A DNA stretch of 64,000 nucleotides from Ensifer adhaerens (GCA_900215285.1 OCMG01000001.1:105440-169439), one strand, 5' to 3'; shown: positions 48,956 to 58,424, counted from the stretch's first letter. Program-made: numbers and translations. The notes: generated by a model from the letters alone, not told the origin.

Positions 48956-49131
48956 TCGAGACCGAGAGCCTTCCAGACTTCAGTTGCGGGAATGCCCTTG
49001 CCTTCATCGAGCTCGGCTTGACCCTCTTCGATCTCCGTAGCAAGCCACTCAGCATAACCTGCTTCCGGCTTGTCCCCTGGCCTCTCGGGCTTGGTCCAGC
49101 GCTCAATTTCCTGATGTTTTTCGACGCGCAT
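48952..49131 (-). CDS. Small antitoxin of the ParE-like toxin
   Basis: A 59-residue ORF (MRVEKHQEIERWTKPERPGD, then AGYAEWLATEIEEGQAELD, then GIPATEVWKALGLE). It is acidic and helical, ends with the PATEVWKALGL block typical of ParE-partner antitoxins, and overlaps the toxin start (ATGA). Its N-terminus lacks a full RHH domain, so it may neutralise without strong promoter binding. Easily missed because of its size. Confidence 0.75.
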   Translation of the reverse strand: MRVEKHQEIERWTKPERPGDKPEAGYAEWLATEIEEGQAELDEGKGIPATEVWKALGLE

Positions 49132-49287
49132 GACTTAGATTTCTCCTTACGCCAAAATATAAGCGAACAGCCATCGGGAGGCAAGTTCGCCAATCTATGC
49201 GCAGTAATTCTCTGTCTCGTGTTGCTTTTCGCTCAGACGAGATTCACGCCATGTAATGCGAGGCCGCGTCGATCGAGACCCCAGCTG

Positions 49288-49512
49288 CTATTTCATGAAA
49301 TCCTTCACCGCTTTATCGCTGGCGGCCTTGTCAGCCTCACCCTTTTCGTGAAGGTGAAGTTGTTTTTCGAGCAACGCTTTCAAGTCCAGATCCGACAACG
49401 TCGGTTCCATCTTCGGAAAGGCAATATAGGTTATTGCCGAACCCGCAATGCCACCGGTCATGAAAGCGCATATCGCAAGCGTTACGATGGCTCCTTTATT
49501 CAACTGGACCAT
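49288..49512 (-). CDS. Small single-pass membrane protein of the transfer region
   Basis: A 74-residue protein started at ATG 49512, which has GGGAGG six bases upstream. One membrane helix (GAIVTLAICAFMTGGIAGSAI) precedes a charged C-terminal tail with Glu/Lys-rich helices. The position after the nuclease-like gene in the virD4 operon suggests a transfer-linked role such as entry exclusion or pilus support; no family was recognised. Confidence 0.6.
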   Translation of the reverse strand: MVQLNKGAIVTLAICAFMTGGIAGSAITYIAFPKMEPTLSDLDLKALLEKQLHLHEKGEADKAASDKAVKDFMK

Positions 49513-49526
49513 TGAGACCTCCCACT

Positions 49527-50027
49527 CTAGCACCAGGGCCGAGGTGGTGTTTCAAAGGGCAGCGCACGCTGGCGATCCATCATCATCTTGCCCACGTCTC
49601 GGCCAGCGACAGTCACAAACGCCATGGATCGTGCATCCTTGCGCCCGGCCACGCGCGCCAGAACGAAGGTTCGGTTTTCAAGAAGGGTCGTCAGTTGGTG
49701 TTTTGCCGATTGAGCTGCATGCGCTTCCGCATTGCATTTGGCGTGAGCAACGGGCGCCTGGATATTGGCGATGGTGATGACCTCGTGGTGTTGACCGAGG
49801 CGATCCATGATGAAGGTGTCGCCACTCCAGATGCGCAGCGTGACGGGCTCACAGGCCGTATCTTCACAATATCGGGCTGAGACTGGTATGGCGATGTTGT
49901 GAGGTTTTTGGCTACCGTCCGATGATGCACTTTCGTACAAAAGGTCTGCCGACCAAGAATGCGTGACCATACCCTCCAGCGCAGCGGCGGTCATGAGCGT
50001 AATGATAAATCGGTTCATTTTCTTCAT
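49527..50027 (-). CDS. Secreted thermonuclease-like (SNase) protein
   Basis: A 166-residue protein with a signal peptide (IITLMTAAALEGMVTHSWSA). It contains the SNase-like block SGDTFIMDRLGQHHEVITIA, NIQAPVAHAKCNAEAHAAQ and LLENRTFVLARVAGRKDARS. The catalytic Arg-Glu-Arg set of true staphylococcal nuclease is only partly kept (APVAHAKC replaces the usual DAPE), so activity is doubtful. Similar proteins accompany rhizobial conjugation genes. Confidence 0.65.
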   Translation of the reverse strand: MKKMNRFIITLMTAAALEGMVTHSWSADLLYESASSDGSQKPHNIAIPVSARYCEDTACEPVTLRIWSGDTFIMDRLGQHHEVITIANIQAPVAHAKCNAEAHAAQSAKHQLTTLLENRTFVLARVAGRKDARSMAFVTVAGRDVGKMMMDRQRALPFETPPRPWC

Positions 50028-50037
50028 CTCGCGTTCT

Positions 50038-50370
50038 TCACTCCCAAGGGATCACGGCCATCAGGCTGGTTTCATCTTGGCCCGGAAAGCGGCCGAGATT
50101 GGCGTGTAATTTTCCGTACCCTGTTGCGACCGTCATTTGGTAATAGGTTCCATCTTTCGTCTTGTTCTCCTTCAGCCATAAGCCGCCGATTTCGACGGTC
50201 TTGCCGCGGGGCGATTTGGCATAAAGCCTGAACTGAGGCGCTTTCGGATTGTCACTGAAAAAGCGCTGACCGATGATATCGACGTCATAAGAGATGGACG
50301 CGATGTTTCCTTCAAGCCCTTGTCCATCAGGGTCGAAGGCGATGTAGTTCGATATGTCGTTTCTGTTCAT
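50038..50370 (-). CDS. DUF736 family protein, second copy
   Basis: A 110-residue protein (NDISNYIAFDPDGQGLEGNI, SYDVDIIGQRFFSDNPKAPQ, GGLWLKENKTKDGTYYQMTV, GRFPGQDETSLMAVIPWE). It is about half identical in motif blocks to the copy at 36421. Its start overlaps the virD4 stop by 4 bases, so it is translated with the coupling protein, which suggests a conjugation role for this family. Confidence 0.82.
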   Translation of the reverse strand: MNRNDISNYIAFDPDGQGLEGNIASISYDVDIIGQRFFSDNPKAPQFRLYAKSPRGKTVEIGGLWLKENKTKDGTYYQMTVATGYGKLHANLGRFPGQDETSLMAVIPWE

Positions 50371-52862
50371 GAGTGCAATTCCAAAGTTCCCTGCGGTAGA
50401 TCGTGCGTGTGTGATGGAGGGGCTGCGCCGTCACCTGGGACGATGGCTTCTGGAAGCTGGTCATCCTCAAGCATGGCCGCCGCGGTCGAGCGTTTGAGGC
50501 GCTCCACCGCTGCGTCGATGGCCTTCGTTTTATTGATATGGCCGGTCACCGGCTGCTGATCTTCAGATGTGAGCACCGCCGCGATCTCTTCTACTGCGGC
50601 GCTAAGCTGCTCATGGCCAATCTCAAGTTGGTTCGTTTCCTCGTCGATATCGGGTTCGAGGACCGCTGAAGCGCCGTCGTCGGCAGGAAAGCCTACGCCT
50701 TGAGAAGACGGCGCAAATCCCTGGACGAACGACCAGGTCACCTGGGCTGCCGCAGCATTCATCGCCTCGGCAATCTTCACCCATCTCGCTGCAATGATAG
50801 CTTCGCGAAGTTGCCATACCGCATCCAAGGCCGCCTTGCGTTCGCGTCGCGCCCTGCGGTCAAACCGGCTCGACGTTCCGCGCAAGGGCCCGAGCGTGTT
50901 CGGGGCTCTCCGCAGACGAAACAGAAGATCGGCAATGGCCTGATCGTCTGTCGCACTCATGGCGCTGCGAAACTGGTGCATGAACCGGGTCGTGTCCGAG
51001 AACACCGCCATGGACGCTGCTAGAACCTCAAAATCGCGATCGGATGCTGAGATCATCGCGTTGCTTGTTGTTAAGACCCTGGCAGAGCTTGCTTCTTTTG
51101 GAGTAGTTCCACCAGCCGCGGCCGCGGTTGCCCGCGTTTCAAATAGCGGCCATTCCGGGCGGATTTCGATTTCCGGGATCACGAGTTGTCGGGCATAGGC
51201 CTCGACCTCCCGCCGTCTCTGAAGAAACCGACCGTCAGTGTAGAAGTTCATCTTGTTCAGGATTGCCCCATAGCCGCTTCGAACCTGCAGGATGGTCTTC
51301 GTGTTATCGAGGCGCTGGACCGAGCCCGCGTCCATGAGGGGCACAAGCTCGAACCGACCGGAGGACGCTTGTTTGCCTAGCATGAGGCTCGAATGCCTTC
51401 CCCAGCCTTCGCGCTCCTCGTATTTGCGGCCGAGGTTCTCCGAAACGATCCTGGCGGTGGCATCATCGCCGACGGCAATGCATAGCTTGATATCCATATT
51501 GCCCAGAAGCGCGTCTCGCGTCTTCTGCCCGTATCGTTCATCGATCTGTGGGATGTTCTGAGCCACGAGCGCAATCGTCAGCCCATATCCGGCGACCAGT
51601 GGTGCGCGCTTGACGATTTCGGGCAGACGCTCGAACTGGTAGAATTCGTCGAGCATCATCAGGATTTTGTGCGGTTCGTCCTTGCCCGGAAGGCTACGCA
51701 ACATGATGTCGTGAATCTGCTGGATCAAAAGTCGAATGATGGGTTCGACCGTGCCGAAGTCTGAAACCGGCGCTGCAATGAAGAGCGAAAATGGCGTACG
51801 ACGCAGGTCCCGCAGATCGAAGTCGCTCGATGTACAGGCCTCTGCGATCAGCAGATTATTGAATGGCGCAAGCGCGGTGACAATGTGCCCTTCGAAACTC
51901 GGGCGTTGCTCCTCGTCGCGGCCGAGATGCTGACGAAAACTCCCCAGGATAAAGTCATTGAGCTCTGGTTCATTTTCGATGATCTCGCTCAACACATCGG
52001 AGAAGGACCGACCTGTCGAAAACATCCGCAGCACCGAGCGAAAATTACGCCGGCCTTCCATGGATCGGGCTTCCATCACATAGCCCAGGACGCCGGCGAG
52101 AAGACCGCGCGCTGTTTGCTTCCAATAGCCATCCTCCTTCTCGCCGATGGGAAGAAGCGATGCTGCAAGATTAATGAGGTCGGTGGATCGCTCGGGCCAG
52201 CCGCGCGCGTAATCCAACGGATTCCAGTGATGTGACTTTGCCGATCCCGGCGCGAATACGAAGCACTTTTGGCCCATGGCGAGTCGAGCGGCGCCAGTGT
52301 TCAAATAGTTCTCAAGCTTGACGTCGAGAACGATGACCGATCCCTCATACTCAAGCAGGTTCGTCATCACGAAGCCACGGCCTTTGCCGGAGCGCGACGG
52401 TCCGTTGACGAAGAAGTGGCTGTCGCCGCTATAACGGACGTCGACGGCTTGGCGGCCCTTGCCAAACGTCCCGAGAAGGATTGACCTTCCGGGCTGGCCG
52501 TCGATGAGGCCCGCCCGCTTCAGATCATCGAGTGTGGCAAACCGTGAGCCGTCCGTCGGCGGTCGAACCTCCCATGGCCGTATGATCGCGATTGCGATGG
52601 CGACGGCGACCACAGCTCCTTCAACGAGTGTTGCAGTTGTCGCGGCCCTCACGAGCCGCATGACCAAGGGGTTGTCGATATAGGCTGAGGCTTGTCTGAT
52701 CGGCATGAATATCTCTCCGCCGGAAAAGCTCTTCCACATGGTCGCATTCTTCAGGATGACCCAGGACGCCACGCTGTAATTGAGGGACCAGGCGTAGAAG
52801 GATCCGCAGACTGCTGCGATGGGCCCGAGGGTCGAGATGGCGATCTTCTCGAGCCGGTTCAT
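50367..52862 (-). CDS. virD4: VirD4/TraG-type coupling protein
   Basis: An 831-residue inner-membrane ATPase with N-terminal membrane helices, Walker A VNGPSRSGKGRGF near residue 156 and Walker B KILMMLDEFYQF near 402. The C-terminal 200 residues are helical and variable and may bind the relaxosome. It links the relaxosome to the VirB channel. Separated from virB11 by an inserted higBA pair on the other strand. Confidence 0.93.
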   Translation of the reverse strand: MNRLEKIAISTLGPIAAVCGSFYAWSLNYSVASWVILKNATMWKSFSGGEIFMPIRQASAYIDNPLVMRLVRAATTATLVEGAVVAVAIAIAIIRPWEVRPPTDGSRFATLDDLKRAGLIDGQPGRSILLGTFGKGRQAVDVRYSGDSHFFVNGPSRSGKGRGFVMTNLLEYEGSVIVLDVKLENYLNTGAARLAMGQKCFVFAPGSAKSHHWNPLDYARGWPERSTDLINLAASLLPIGEKEDGYWKQTARGLLAGVLGYVMEARSMEGRRNFRSVLRMFSTGRSFSDVLSEIIENEPELNDFILGSFRQHLGRDEEQRPSFEGHIVTALAPFNNLLIAEACTSSDFDLRDLRRTPFSLFIAAPVSDFGTVEPIIRLLIQQIHDIMLRSLPGKDEPHKILMMLDEFYQFERLPEIVKRAPLVAGYGLTIALVAQNIPQIDERYGQKTRDALLGNMDIKLCIAVGDDATARIVSENLGRKYEEREGWGRHSSLMLGKQASSGRFELVPLMDAGSVQRLDNTKTILQVRSGYGAILNKMNFYTDGRFLQRRREVEAYARQLVIPEIEIRPEWPLFETRATAAAAGGTTPKEASSARVLTTSNAMISASDRDFEVLAASMAVFSDTTRFMHQFRSAMSATDDQAIADLLFRLRRAPNTLGPLRGTSSRFDRRARRERKAALDAVWQLREAIIAARWVKIAEAMNAAAAQVTWSFVQGFAPSSQGVGFPADDGASAVLEPDIDEETNQLEIGHEQLSAAVEEIAAVLTSEDQQPVTGHINKTKAIDAAVERLKRSTAAAMLEDDQLPEAIVPGDGAAPPSHTHDLPQGTLELHS

Positions 52863-52919
52863 ACTGCGTCCCGCAAAGGCTGGTTTTTTATCTTTTTTGA
52901 ATACAGAGGATTGATGCGC

Positions 52920-52936
52920 GTATCCTTTGAGGATAC
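52920..52936. promoter_or_regulatory. higBA operator palindrome
   Basis: GTATCC-TTTGA-GGATAC, perfect six-base arms, ends 10 bp before the higB ATG. It also lies in the promoter space of the divergent virD4, so HigA binding could affect transfer genes. Confidence 0.6.
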
Positions 52937-52945
52937 ATTTAATTC

Positions 52946-53227
52946 ATGATCAAGACGGCGAAAGACAAGCGGTTGGATGCTGTGCGCGCGGGCAAAGCGC
53001 CCAAAGGATTTCCAGCCGACATTGTCTCGCGAGCGCAGCGCCGGCTGGCTCAACTGGATGCAGCGTCCACGTTGGATGACCTGCGTGTTCCCCCGTCCAA
53101 CAATCTTGAGGCGCTGCAGGGCGATCGAAAAGGGCAGTACAGCATTCGCATCAATGGACAGTGGCGCATTTGTTTCGAGTGGAAAGACGGCGACGCTTTC
53201 GAAGTTGAGATCGTCGATTATCATTGA
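52946..53227 (+). CDS. higB: HigB toxin (RelE-like mRNA interferase)
   Basis: A 93-residue protein of the HigB type ([64 protein letters not shown] end). It cuts mRNA on ribosomes. It precedes the antitoxin, the unusual but normal order for HigBA. Inserted between virB11 and virD4. Confidence 0.9.
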   Translation: MIKTAKDKRLDAVRAGKAPKGFPADIVSRAQRRLAQLDAASTLDDLRVPPSNNLEALQGDRKGQYSIRINGQWRICFEWKDGDAFEVEIVDYH

Positions 53228-53239
53228 GGGATGAGAGAT

Positions 53240-53542
53240 ATGAGCAATGACCGGCCGAGACCTGTTCATCCTGGGGAAATTCTCCGGGAGGATTTCCTGC
53301 CCGAATACGGCCTGACACCCGGAGCGCTTGCCAAGGCGTTGCTCATTCCGCGTGATCGCATGGAAAAGATCGTGCGGGAGCAGCGTGACGTAACCGCGGA
53401 TACGGCGTTGCGGCTTGCGCGCTATTTCGGCACGTCGCCGCAGTTTTGGGTCAATCTTCAAGCCAACTATGATTTGCTGGTTGCTGAAGGCAAATTCCAC
53501 GACGCGATCGATCAGATCGTTCCGCTCGAGAGCGCTGCGTAA
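53240..53542 (+). CDS. higA: HigA antitoxin
   Basis: A 100-residue Xre-type protein started at ATG 53240 (an ATG nine bases earlier has no ribosome-site spacing). Motifs are PRPVHPGEILREDFLPEYGL, LAKALLIPRDRMEKIVREQR and DTALRLARYFGTSPQFWVNLQ, the HigA signature. Represses higBA at the palindrome 52920-52936. Confidence 0.9.
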   Translation: MSNDRPRPVHPGEILREDFLPEYGLTPGALAKALLIPRDRMEKIVREQRDVTADTALRLARYFGTSPQFWVNLQANYDLLVAEGKFHDAIDQIVPLESAA

Positions 53543-53577
53543 GCGAGGAAAAGCTGGGTGGAGAGCCGGCATAGAGA

Positions 53578-54648
53578 TCATTTCAATCCGTTCCACCGGT
53601 TGAAATATATCTCGCGCACGCCGCGCTTCATGGTGACTGGATCGCGGCTGATCTGAATAATGACCGGAACGATATAGCGAACGAACTCGAGAAGTTCTGC
53701 CTTGCTGAGTCCCAGACCCGCCTGCATCGTTGCCATGGCCAGGCGCTCATAGGCGCCATGTGGATTGTCGGCATGAAGCGTCGACATAGAGCCGGGATGT
53801 CCGGTGTTGATGGCCTGAAGGAAGGAATAGGCTTCGGCACCACGGATTTCGCCCATGAAGATACGATCCGGACGCAGGCGCAGTGCGGCCTCCAAACAGT
53901 CCTGGATCGTGGTTTTCGCGCGACCCTGGCCGCCCTTTGATGCCACCAGCGCCAGATAGTTTGGCTGTGGCGGCTTCAGTTCGCGTGTGTCTTCGATCGA
54001 GACGAGCCTTTCCCATTCTGGAACGTCCTTCAGAAGCCCGTTGAAGAAGGTGGTCTTGCCGCTCGACGTCCCACCGGAGATCAGCATCGTGACCCGGTTC
54101 TCGACGGCGCAGCGCAACCAAGCTCTTCGACCTTGCGGAGAGGAATCTCGCAAACCCTCGACTAGGTCGAGATCAACTGTGCTCATGTCCACGTCGAGCA
54201 TTTTTGGGCCGGAAACACGAACGCGATCGAGGCCGCCGAGCGCCACATAGTCATCAATCGACATGTCGCGAATGACCTGTTTGCGGATCGCAAACGCCCC
54301 ACCGGCGGCAGCAACAGGCGAAAGCACCCCCTGAAACCTCTCACCATTCGGCATGGCAGCCGAAAGCAGAGGCGTTTCCTCATTCACGCTCTGTTGCGTC
54401 GTACCAGCGACCTGTTGCGCGAGCCCCCGGATGGCGCGGGCGTCAAGTGCCGGCACCGCATGACGCAACATGCGAGGCTGGTCGATGCGCTCGACCCAGA
54501 TTTCTCCGGGGCGATTGCACATGATCTCGATTACGGCCGGGTCTTCAAGCCAGGCTCGAAGCGGAGTTGCAGCCTGACGGAGGTAGACTGGCAAGCTGTC
54601 CCAAAGGGAGCGGTCAATGACCGGCGGCACGTTGGCGACGAAGTTCAT
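53578..54648 (-). CDS. virB11: VirB11 secretion ATPase
   Basis: A 356-residue protein started at ATG 54648 (MNFVANVPPVIDRSL); upstream frame is shadow of virB10. Walker A ISGGTSSGKTTFFNGL near 193, the Asp box IEDTRELK and the His box RPDRIFMGEIRG...AINTGHPGSMSTLHAD are all intact. Hexameric cytoplasmic ATPase for pilus assembly and transport. Confidence 0.94.
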   Translation of the reverse strand: MNFVANVPPVIDRSLWDSLPVYLRQAATPLRAWLEDPAVIEIMCNRPGEIWVERIDQPRMLRHAVPALDARAIRGLAQQVAGTTQQSVNEETPLLSAAMPNGERFQGVLSPVAAAGGAFAIRKQVIRDMSIDDYVALGGLDRVRVSGPKMLDVDMSTVDLDLVEGLRDSSPQGRRAWLRCAVENRVTMLISGGTSSGKTTFFNGLLKDVPEWERLVSIEDTRELKPPQPNYLALVASKGGQGRAKTTIQDCLEAALRLRPDRIFMGEIRGAEAYSFLQAINTGHPGSMSTLHADNPHGAYERLAMATMQAGLGLSKAELLEFVRYIVPVIIQISRDPVTMKRGVREIYFNRWNGLK

Positions 54649-55837
54649 TGACGGCTTCCTTGACCGGATCGGGATAAAGCGAGGAAAAATCGAGATCACG
54701 TCGAACGAAGACCATGATCTGGCTTCCCTGATCGACATGGACCGTCGGCGGGATCTTGATGGAATCCGCAAGCGCCGTGTTCGCCATGTCGGCCATGGTC
54801 TGCGAGATTGTCTGCTGTGCCAGCGTCTGCGCGCTAGTGCCAGATGACGACGCGGTCGAGCTGGTCCCATTCGCGTTCAGCCCGGCAATGAAGGACGAAA
54901 CGCCACCGACAATGCTGAGAACCGCCGATGCTCCAAACCGTTCGAGATAATGCTTGTCGACCATACCGGTCACGCCGGAGCGGCCGAGATCATCGGTTCC
55001 GTAGGAGCCGAGGGCAACGGAGGTGCCATCTGCGCGCAGCGCGCGTGTCCAGACGATGAGGATCCTGCTTTGCCCGCGGGCAATGCCGCTTCGATATTCG
55101 CCAACCAGCATCGTTCCTTTTGGCAGCAGAATACGCCTGCCATCGAAGGAATAGACGTCGGTCGAGGTTACGGCGCGCACCATTCCGGGAAGGTCGGATT
55201 GGATTGCGGTCTCAAGCACACCACGGATAAGCGTGCCCTGGGCAATCAGCGCATCGGTCCGGTCGTTGCGCGTCGCCTTGACGGTCTCGATATCCTGAGA
55301 CGAGACCGAGGCCACGAATTTGCGGTTTGGATCGTCCTCGGAAGCGATAGCTTGCGTGGAAGGGCTATTGGCGGAGCCTGCCATGTTCGAAGCGGCCGAA
55401 CTCATGGCGCCTTGATCGACAACAATCATATTGGATTGCAGCCGGGCCAGACGCAGTTCCTCTTCGCGCTTGCGCCGGGCGGCTTCCTCTGCGGCGCGGC
55501 GTGCCGCTTCCTCGTCGATCATTGGCGGAGCTTGAATGACCACAGGCGGTGGCGGCTGAACAGGTGCTGGCGGCGTGATGACCAGTTTGTTGTCCGGTGG
55601 CTCTGGTGGGGCCATTGGATCGAGATCGAGATTGACCGACTTGCTCGCGGTCTTGAACTCTTCGCGTTCCTGCCTTTCGTGGCCTTTCGGCTGCACGAAA
55701 GAGACGTAGCCGGCATAGGCCAGAACTGCCAGCGCCGCGGAGGCGAGCAAAAGCGGGATCAGCTTTCCGGTCTTCGGCGATTGCGTTCGCGCCACCGTCT
55801 CGGTGATGCCTGACTCCTCTTCGAAATCAATGGTCAT
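54614..55837 (-). CDS. virB10: VirB10 outer-inner membrane linker
   Basis: A 407-residue protein started at ATG 55837 (MTIDFEEESG). One membrane helix (PLLLASAALAVLAYAGYV), a Pro-rich periplasmic part, a charged coil (EEAARRAAEEAARRKREEE), and the conserved C-terminal beta-barrel (LIAQGTLIRGVLETAIQSDLP, YSFDGRRILLPKGT, QGSQIMVFVRRDLDF). Overlaps virB11 by 35 bases and virB9 by 11. Confidence 0.94.
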   Translation of the reverse strand: MTIDFEEESGITETVARTQSPKTGKLIPLLLASAALAVLAYAGYVSFVQPKGHERQEREEFKTASKSVNLDLDPMAPPEPPDNKLVITPPAPVQPPPPVVIQAPPMIDEEAARRAAEEAARRKREEELRLARLQSNMIVVDQGAMSSAASNMAGSANSPSTQAIASEDDPNRKFVASVSSQDIETVKATRNDRTDALIAQGTLIRGVLETAIQSDLPGMVRAVTSTDVYSFDGRRILLPKGTMLVGEYRSGIARGQSRILIVWTRALRADGTSVALGSYGTDDLGRSGVTGMVDKHYLERFGASAVLSIVGGVSSFIAGLNANGTSSTASSSGTSAQTLAQQTISQTMADMANTALADSIKIPPTVHVDQGSQIMVFVRRDLDFSSLYPDPVKEAVNELRRQRAAGH

Positions 55838-56636
55838 TTTGCGCTCCCACCATCTGCGTCGCGTCAGCGATCTTGCTGGCGCTTGATGCTTCATGTTTCA
55901 GGTTGAAGACGCAGGTGGCGATATCGCCGTTTCGAAGCGTCCATTGGCGCGAGACTTTGTCGACGACGATGTAATCGCCTTCGCGACGAAAATTGACGAG
56001 CGATTCCGAACCATCCGATTTGACGGCGAAGAAGGCGGGCACTTCGCCTGAGAACTGGAAAAACGTCTTCTTGCCGTCATCGAACATCGAGGTCGGACGG
56101 TTTTCGACGGCACCCTTGTAGCCATAGTCGTAGTTGAGCCTGCCGGGATTTGCCAAAGCGTCTCGGACGTTGGGCATGGCCGCATACTGTCTGGCCTGCG
56201 CCAGCAGCTTGGCATCACCGATATCTTCCGGGTAGGCGAAACGGAGCTTCATCACGGCCTGTTTCGTATTGCCCGGCTTGGCGCCATTCAGCACAAAATT
56301 ATAGACCCGCTTGGTGGTCACGACATTCATGTTGGTCTGCGCGTCGGGCTGAAGCGGCTTGATGAAGAGGAATTGCTTGGACTGATCAGGCACCGCCTGC
56401 CAGGCGACACTGTCGCCCATGGCAACGGTCGCGATCTTTTCGTCCTCGTTGAAGACGATCATGGTCGAGACGCCCATCATGCCGGCGAGATAGATGATAT
56501 TGTCCTTCTGGAACGGGACGGTTCGGATCCGCTGGTCGGTCGGAACTGCCCGCGGCGTGCTTTCGGCATGGACGGCTGTCACAAGCGCCGATGCGAGGAC
56601 CACGCTGAGAAAGAGGGAACGGATTAACGCGTTCAC
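55827..56636 (-). CDS. virB9: VirB9 outer-membrane core component
   Basis: A 269-residue protein with signal peptide (FLSVVLASALVTAVHA) and VirB9 blocks (DQRIRTVPFQKDNIIYLAG, NVVTTKRVYNFVL, DYGYKGAVENRPTSMFDDGK, FFQFSG). It forms the outer core complex with VirB7 and VirB10. Its start overlaps the virB8 stop. Confidence 0.93.
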   Translation of the reverse strand: MNALIRSLFLSVVLASALVTAVHAESTPRAVPTDQRIRTVPFQKDNIIYLAGMMGVSTMIVFNEDEKIATVAMGDSVAWQAVPDQSKQFLFIKPLQPDAQTNMNVVTTKRVYNFVLNGAKPGNTKQAVMKLRFAYPEDIGDAKLLAQARQYAAMPNVRDALANPGRLNYDYGYKGAVENRPTSMFDDGKKTFFQFSGEVPAFFAVKSDGSESLVNFRREGDYIVVDKVSRQWTLRNGDIATCVFNLKHEASSASKIADATQMVGAQNDH

Positions 56637-57358
56637 TTGCCGTCCTCCTTGGTCACCGTTTCCTGATCGCGGCGGTATTCGGTGACCTGGAAGCCGAGCG
56701 GATTGTCGAAGCGCCAGTCATTGCGCATCGGTTCGGACGTGTAGCGGAAGCGCACGTTGGCGACCCAGTGTTCGGTAACGGTGGGACCGCTGGCACTGGT
56801 TCGTGTCGTCGAAAAGCGGACGGCGGCGGTTTTCTCGTTCAAGAAGATCACGCTTTTCACGGAGACAGTGACGTTGCTGTCGGGCCCGTAGATCTTGACC
56901 GGGTTTTGCGGGTTGGCACCGGAAAAGGTGAAGGCGAGATTGTCTGCGGCCTTGCTGGTCGAATAGAGAGAGGCGAGGTCGTAATTGTCGCGCAGGCCCT
57001 TCGGATCGTAGGTCTCACGGGCGCGAATGAAGCGCACAATGTTAGCGCGTGTGACGGCCTCGTTCTGGGTCAGATCGCCGGCTTCGGACAATGGGCGGCT
57101 CGCCTCGACAAAGCCGGTTGTCTTATCCACTTCGAGCACGACGACATCGAAGCTCTTGAGCGGCAGAAGTGCCCAAAGCAGCCCGAGTGCGGCGAGAAGC
57201 GCTAGAGCAAGGACGACGGCGAGGACACGCCAGACGTTGCGCGATAGAGCCGTCCAGCGATAGACGGAGGCCTCCCATCGTTCGCCCTGGGTGTAATAAT
57301 CGGCATCAACCACCGTTGATGCGGGAGAGCGCGTCTCCGCACCGCTGATATCAGTCAT
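56633..57358 (-). CDS. virB8: VirB8 inner-membrane assembly factor
   Basis: A 241-residue protein started at ATG 57358. One membrane helix (VLAVVLALALLAALGLLWALL) follows a short cytoplasmic tail, and the periplasmic NTF2-like domain has TNEAVTRANIVRFIRARE-type and ETYDPKGLRDNYDLASLYS. It nucleates the channel. Confidence 0.92.
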   Translation of the reverse strand: MTDISGAETRSPASTVVDADYYTQGERWEASVYRWTALSRNVWRVLAVVLALALLAALGLLWALLPLKSFDVVVLEVDKTTGFVEASRPLSEAGDLTQNEAVTRANIVRFIRARETYDPKGLRDNYDLASLYSTSKAADNLAFTFSGANPQNPVKIYGPDSNVTVSVKSVIFLNEKTAAVRFSTTRTSASGPTVTEHWVANVRFRYTSEPMRNDWRFDNPLGFQVTEYRRDQETVTKEDGK

Positions 57359-57390
57359 GGAAAAGCTTCCCTCGAATATTGAGCTTCGAA

Positions 57391-58416
57391 TTATTTGCGG
57401 CTGTTGAGCGTTGCGGCGCGCACTTGGGCGGCCGCGGCATCGCCATCGCCGATCGTTGCCGATGGGCGTTGCGGTCGGTTTTGGTAGATCTTTCGGCCGG
57501 TCCAAAGCAGCCCTTTCGCCGAGGCCAAAGCGGCGAGTTGGGCGGCGCTCCACGCGCTTTGCCCGGTCGCGTCGACGCGCGGCGCGCCGCCAGCAATGCC
57601 AGCTGCGAGCCCGACCAGTTCCTTGAGCAGATAGGCCGTTGCAGCGCACATGAAACAGAAAGCGCCCAGTGTAGAAAACACCGCCGATCCGCTTTTCATG
57701 TCTTCGATCGTGGTGCCGAGGATCGTCGTCATGAGACCGAGCACTGTATAGACAAGGATGGGCAGGAGCGCGTAGGCGGCAAGTGTCCGCACCCACCCAT
57801 CGACCACGACGGATGTGAGATTGAAGAGGGCTGCACATAGGATCATGGGGCCGATGGCAAGCAGGATGAACATGGTCATCTTGCCGATGATCAGGATGAC
57901 GGCTCCGACTGCACAGATGATGATCGCGAAGATCATCACGACGAGAGCGGCAAGGAAGAATTGGGGTGCGGTGACACCACCTTTTGCTGCGATTGCCTTT
58001 GCCCCCGCCATGGCGGCGGTCCATATGTCCTTGAGGCCGGAGCCCATGGAGGCGCTGTCATTGCCGCATTGAGCGCCACCGGAAGCCTCACAAACTATGG
58101 TCGCGACAGCCTGTGGCGCCTTGAGTAGCGGTTCGGCAATCAGCGGCGAATAGGCTGACCACGAGACGATCAGAGTGTAGCAAATGAAAGCGCGTCCAAA
58201 CCGCCAGACGAATTCGCCAGCCGTCATCGGCGCGCGCCCGAAGAGCATCTCATAGCCCCACCAGATCACGTAGAGCGTGAGTGCCGAGATAAAGAGTGGC
58301 CCGAGATAGGCGGCCAGCTGCTGATAGATGCCTTGAACCGCGGTCAATCCGAGCGCATCGACTTTCGCAAGCATGTCGATGATGAACTGGCCGGAGGCGT
58401 TCGCGAGTTCGTCCAT
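57391..58416 (-). CDS. virB6: VirB6 polytopic membrane component
   Basis: A 341-residue protein started at ATG 58416 (MDELANASGQFIIDML). It has at least five membrane segments, among them FLAALVVMIFAIIICAVGAV and FILLAIGPMILCAALFNL, as expected for VirB6/TrbL. The C-terminal 60 residues are soluble and basic. Forms the inner membrane channel. Confidence 0.9.
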   Translation of the reverse strand: MDELANASGQFIIDMLAKVDALGLTAVQGIYQQLAAYLGPLFISALTLYVIWWGYEMLFGRAPMTAGEFVWRFGRAFICYTLIVSWSAYSPLIAEPLLKAPQAVATIVCEASGGAQCGNDSASMGSGLKDIWTAAMAGAKAIAAKGGVTAPQFFLAALVVMIFAIIICAVGAVILIIGKMTMFILLAIGPMILCAALFNLTSVVVDGWVRTLAAYALLPILVYTVLGLMTTILGTTIEDMKSGSAVFSTLGAFCFMCAATAYLLKELVGLAAGIAGGAPRVDATGQSAWSAAQLAALASAKGLLWTGRKIYQNRPQRPSATIGDGDAAAAQVRAATLNSRK

Positions 58417-58424
58417 GGTGATCC

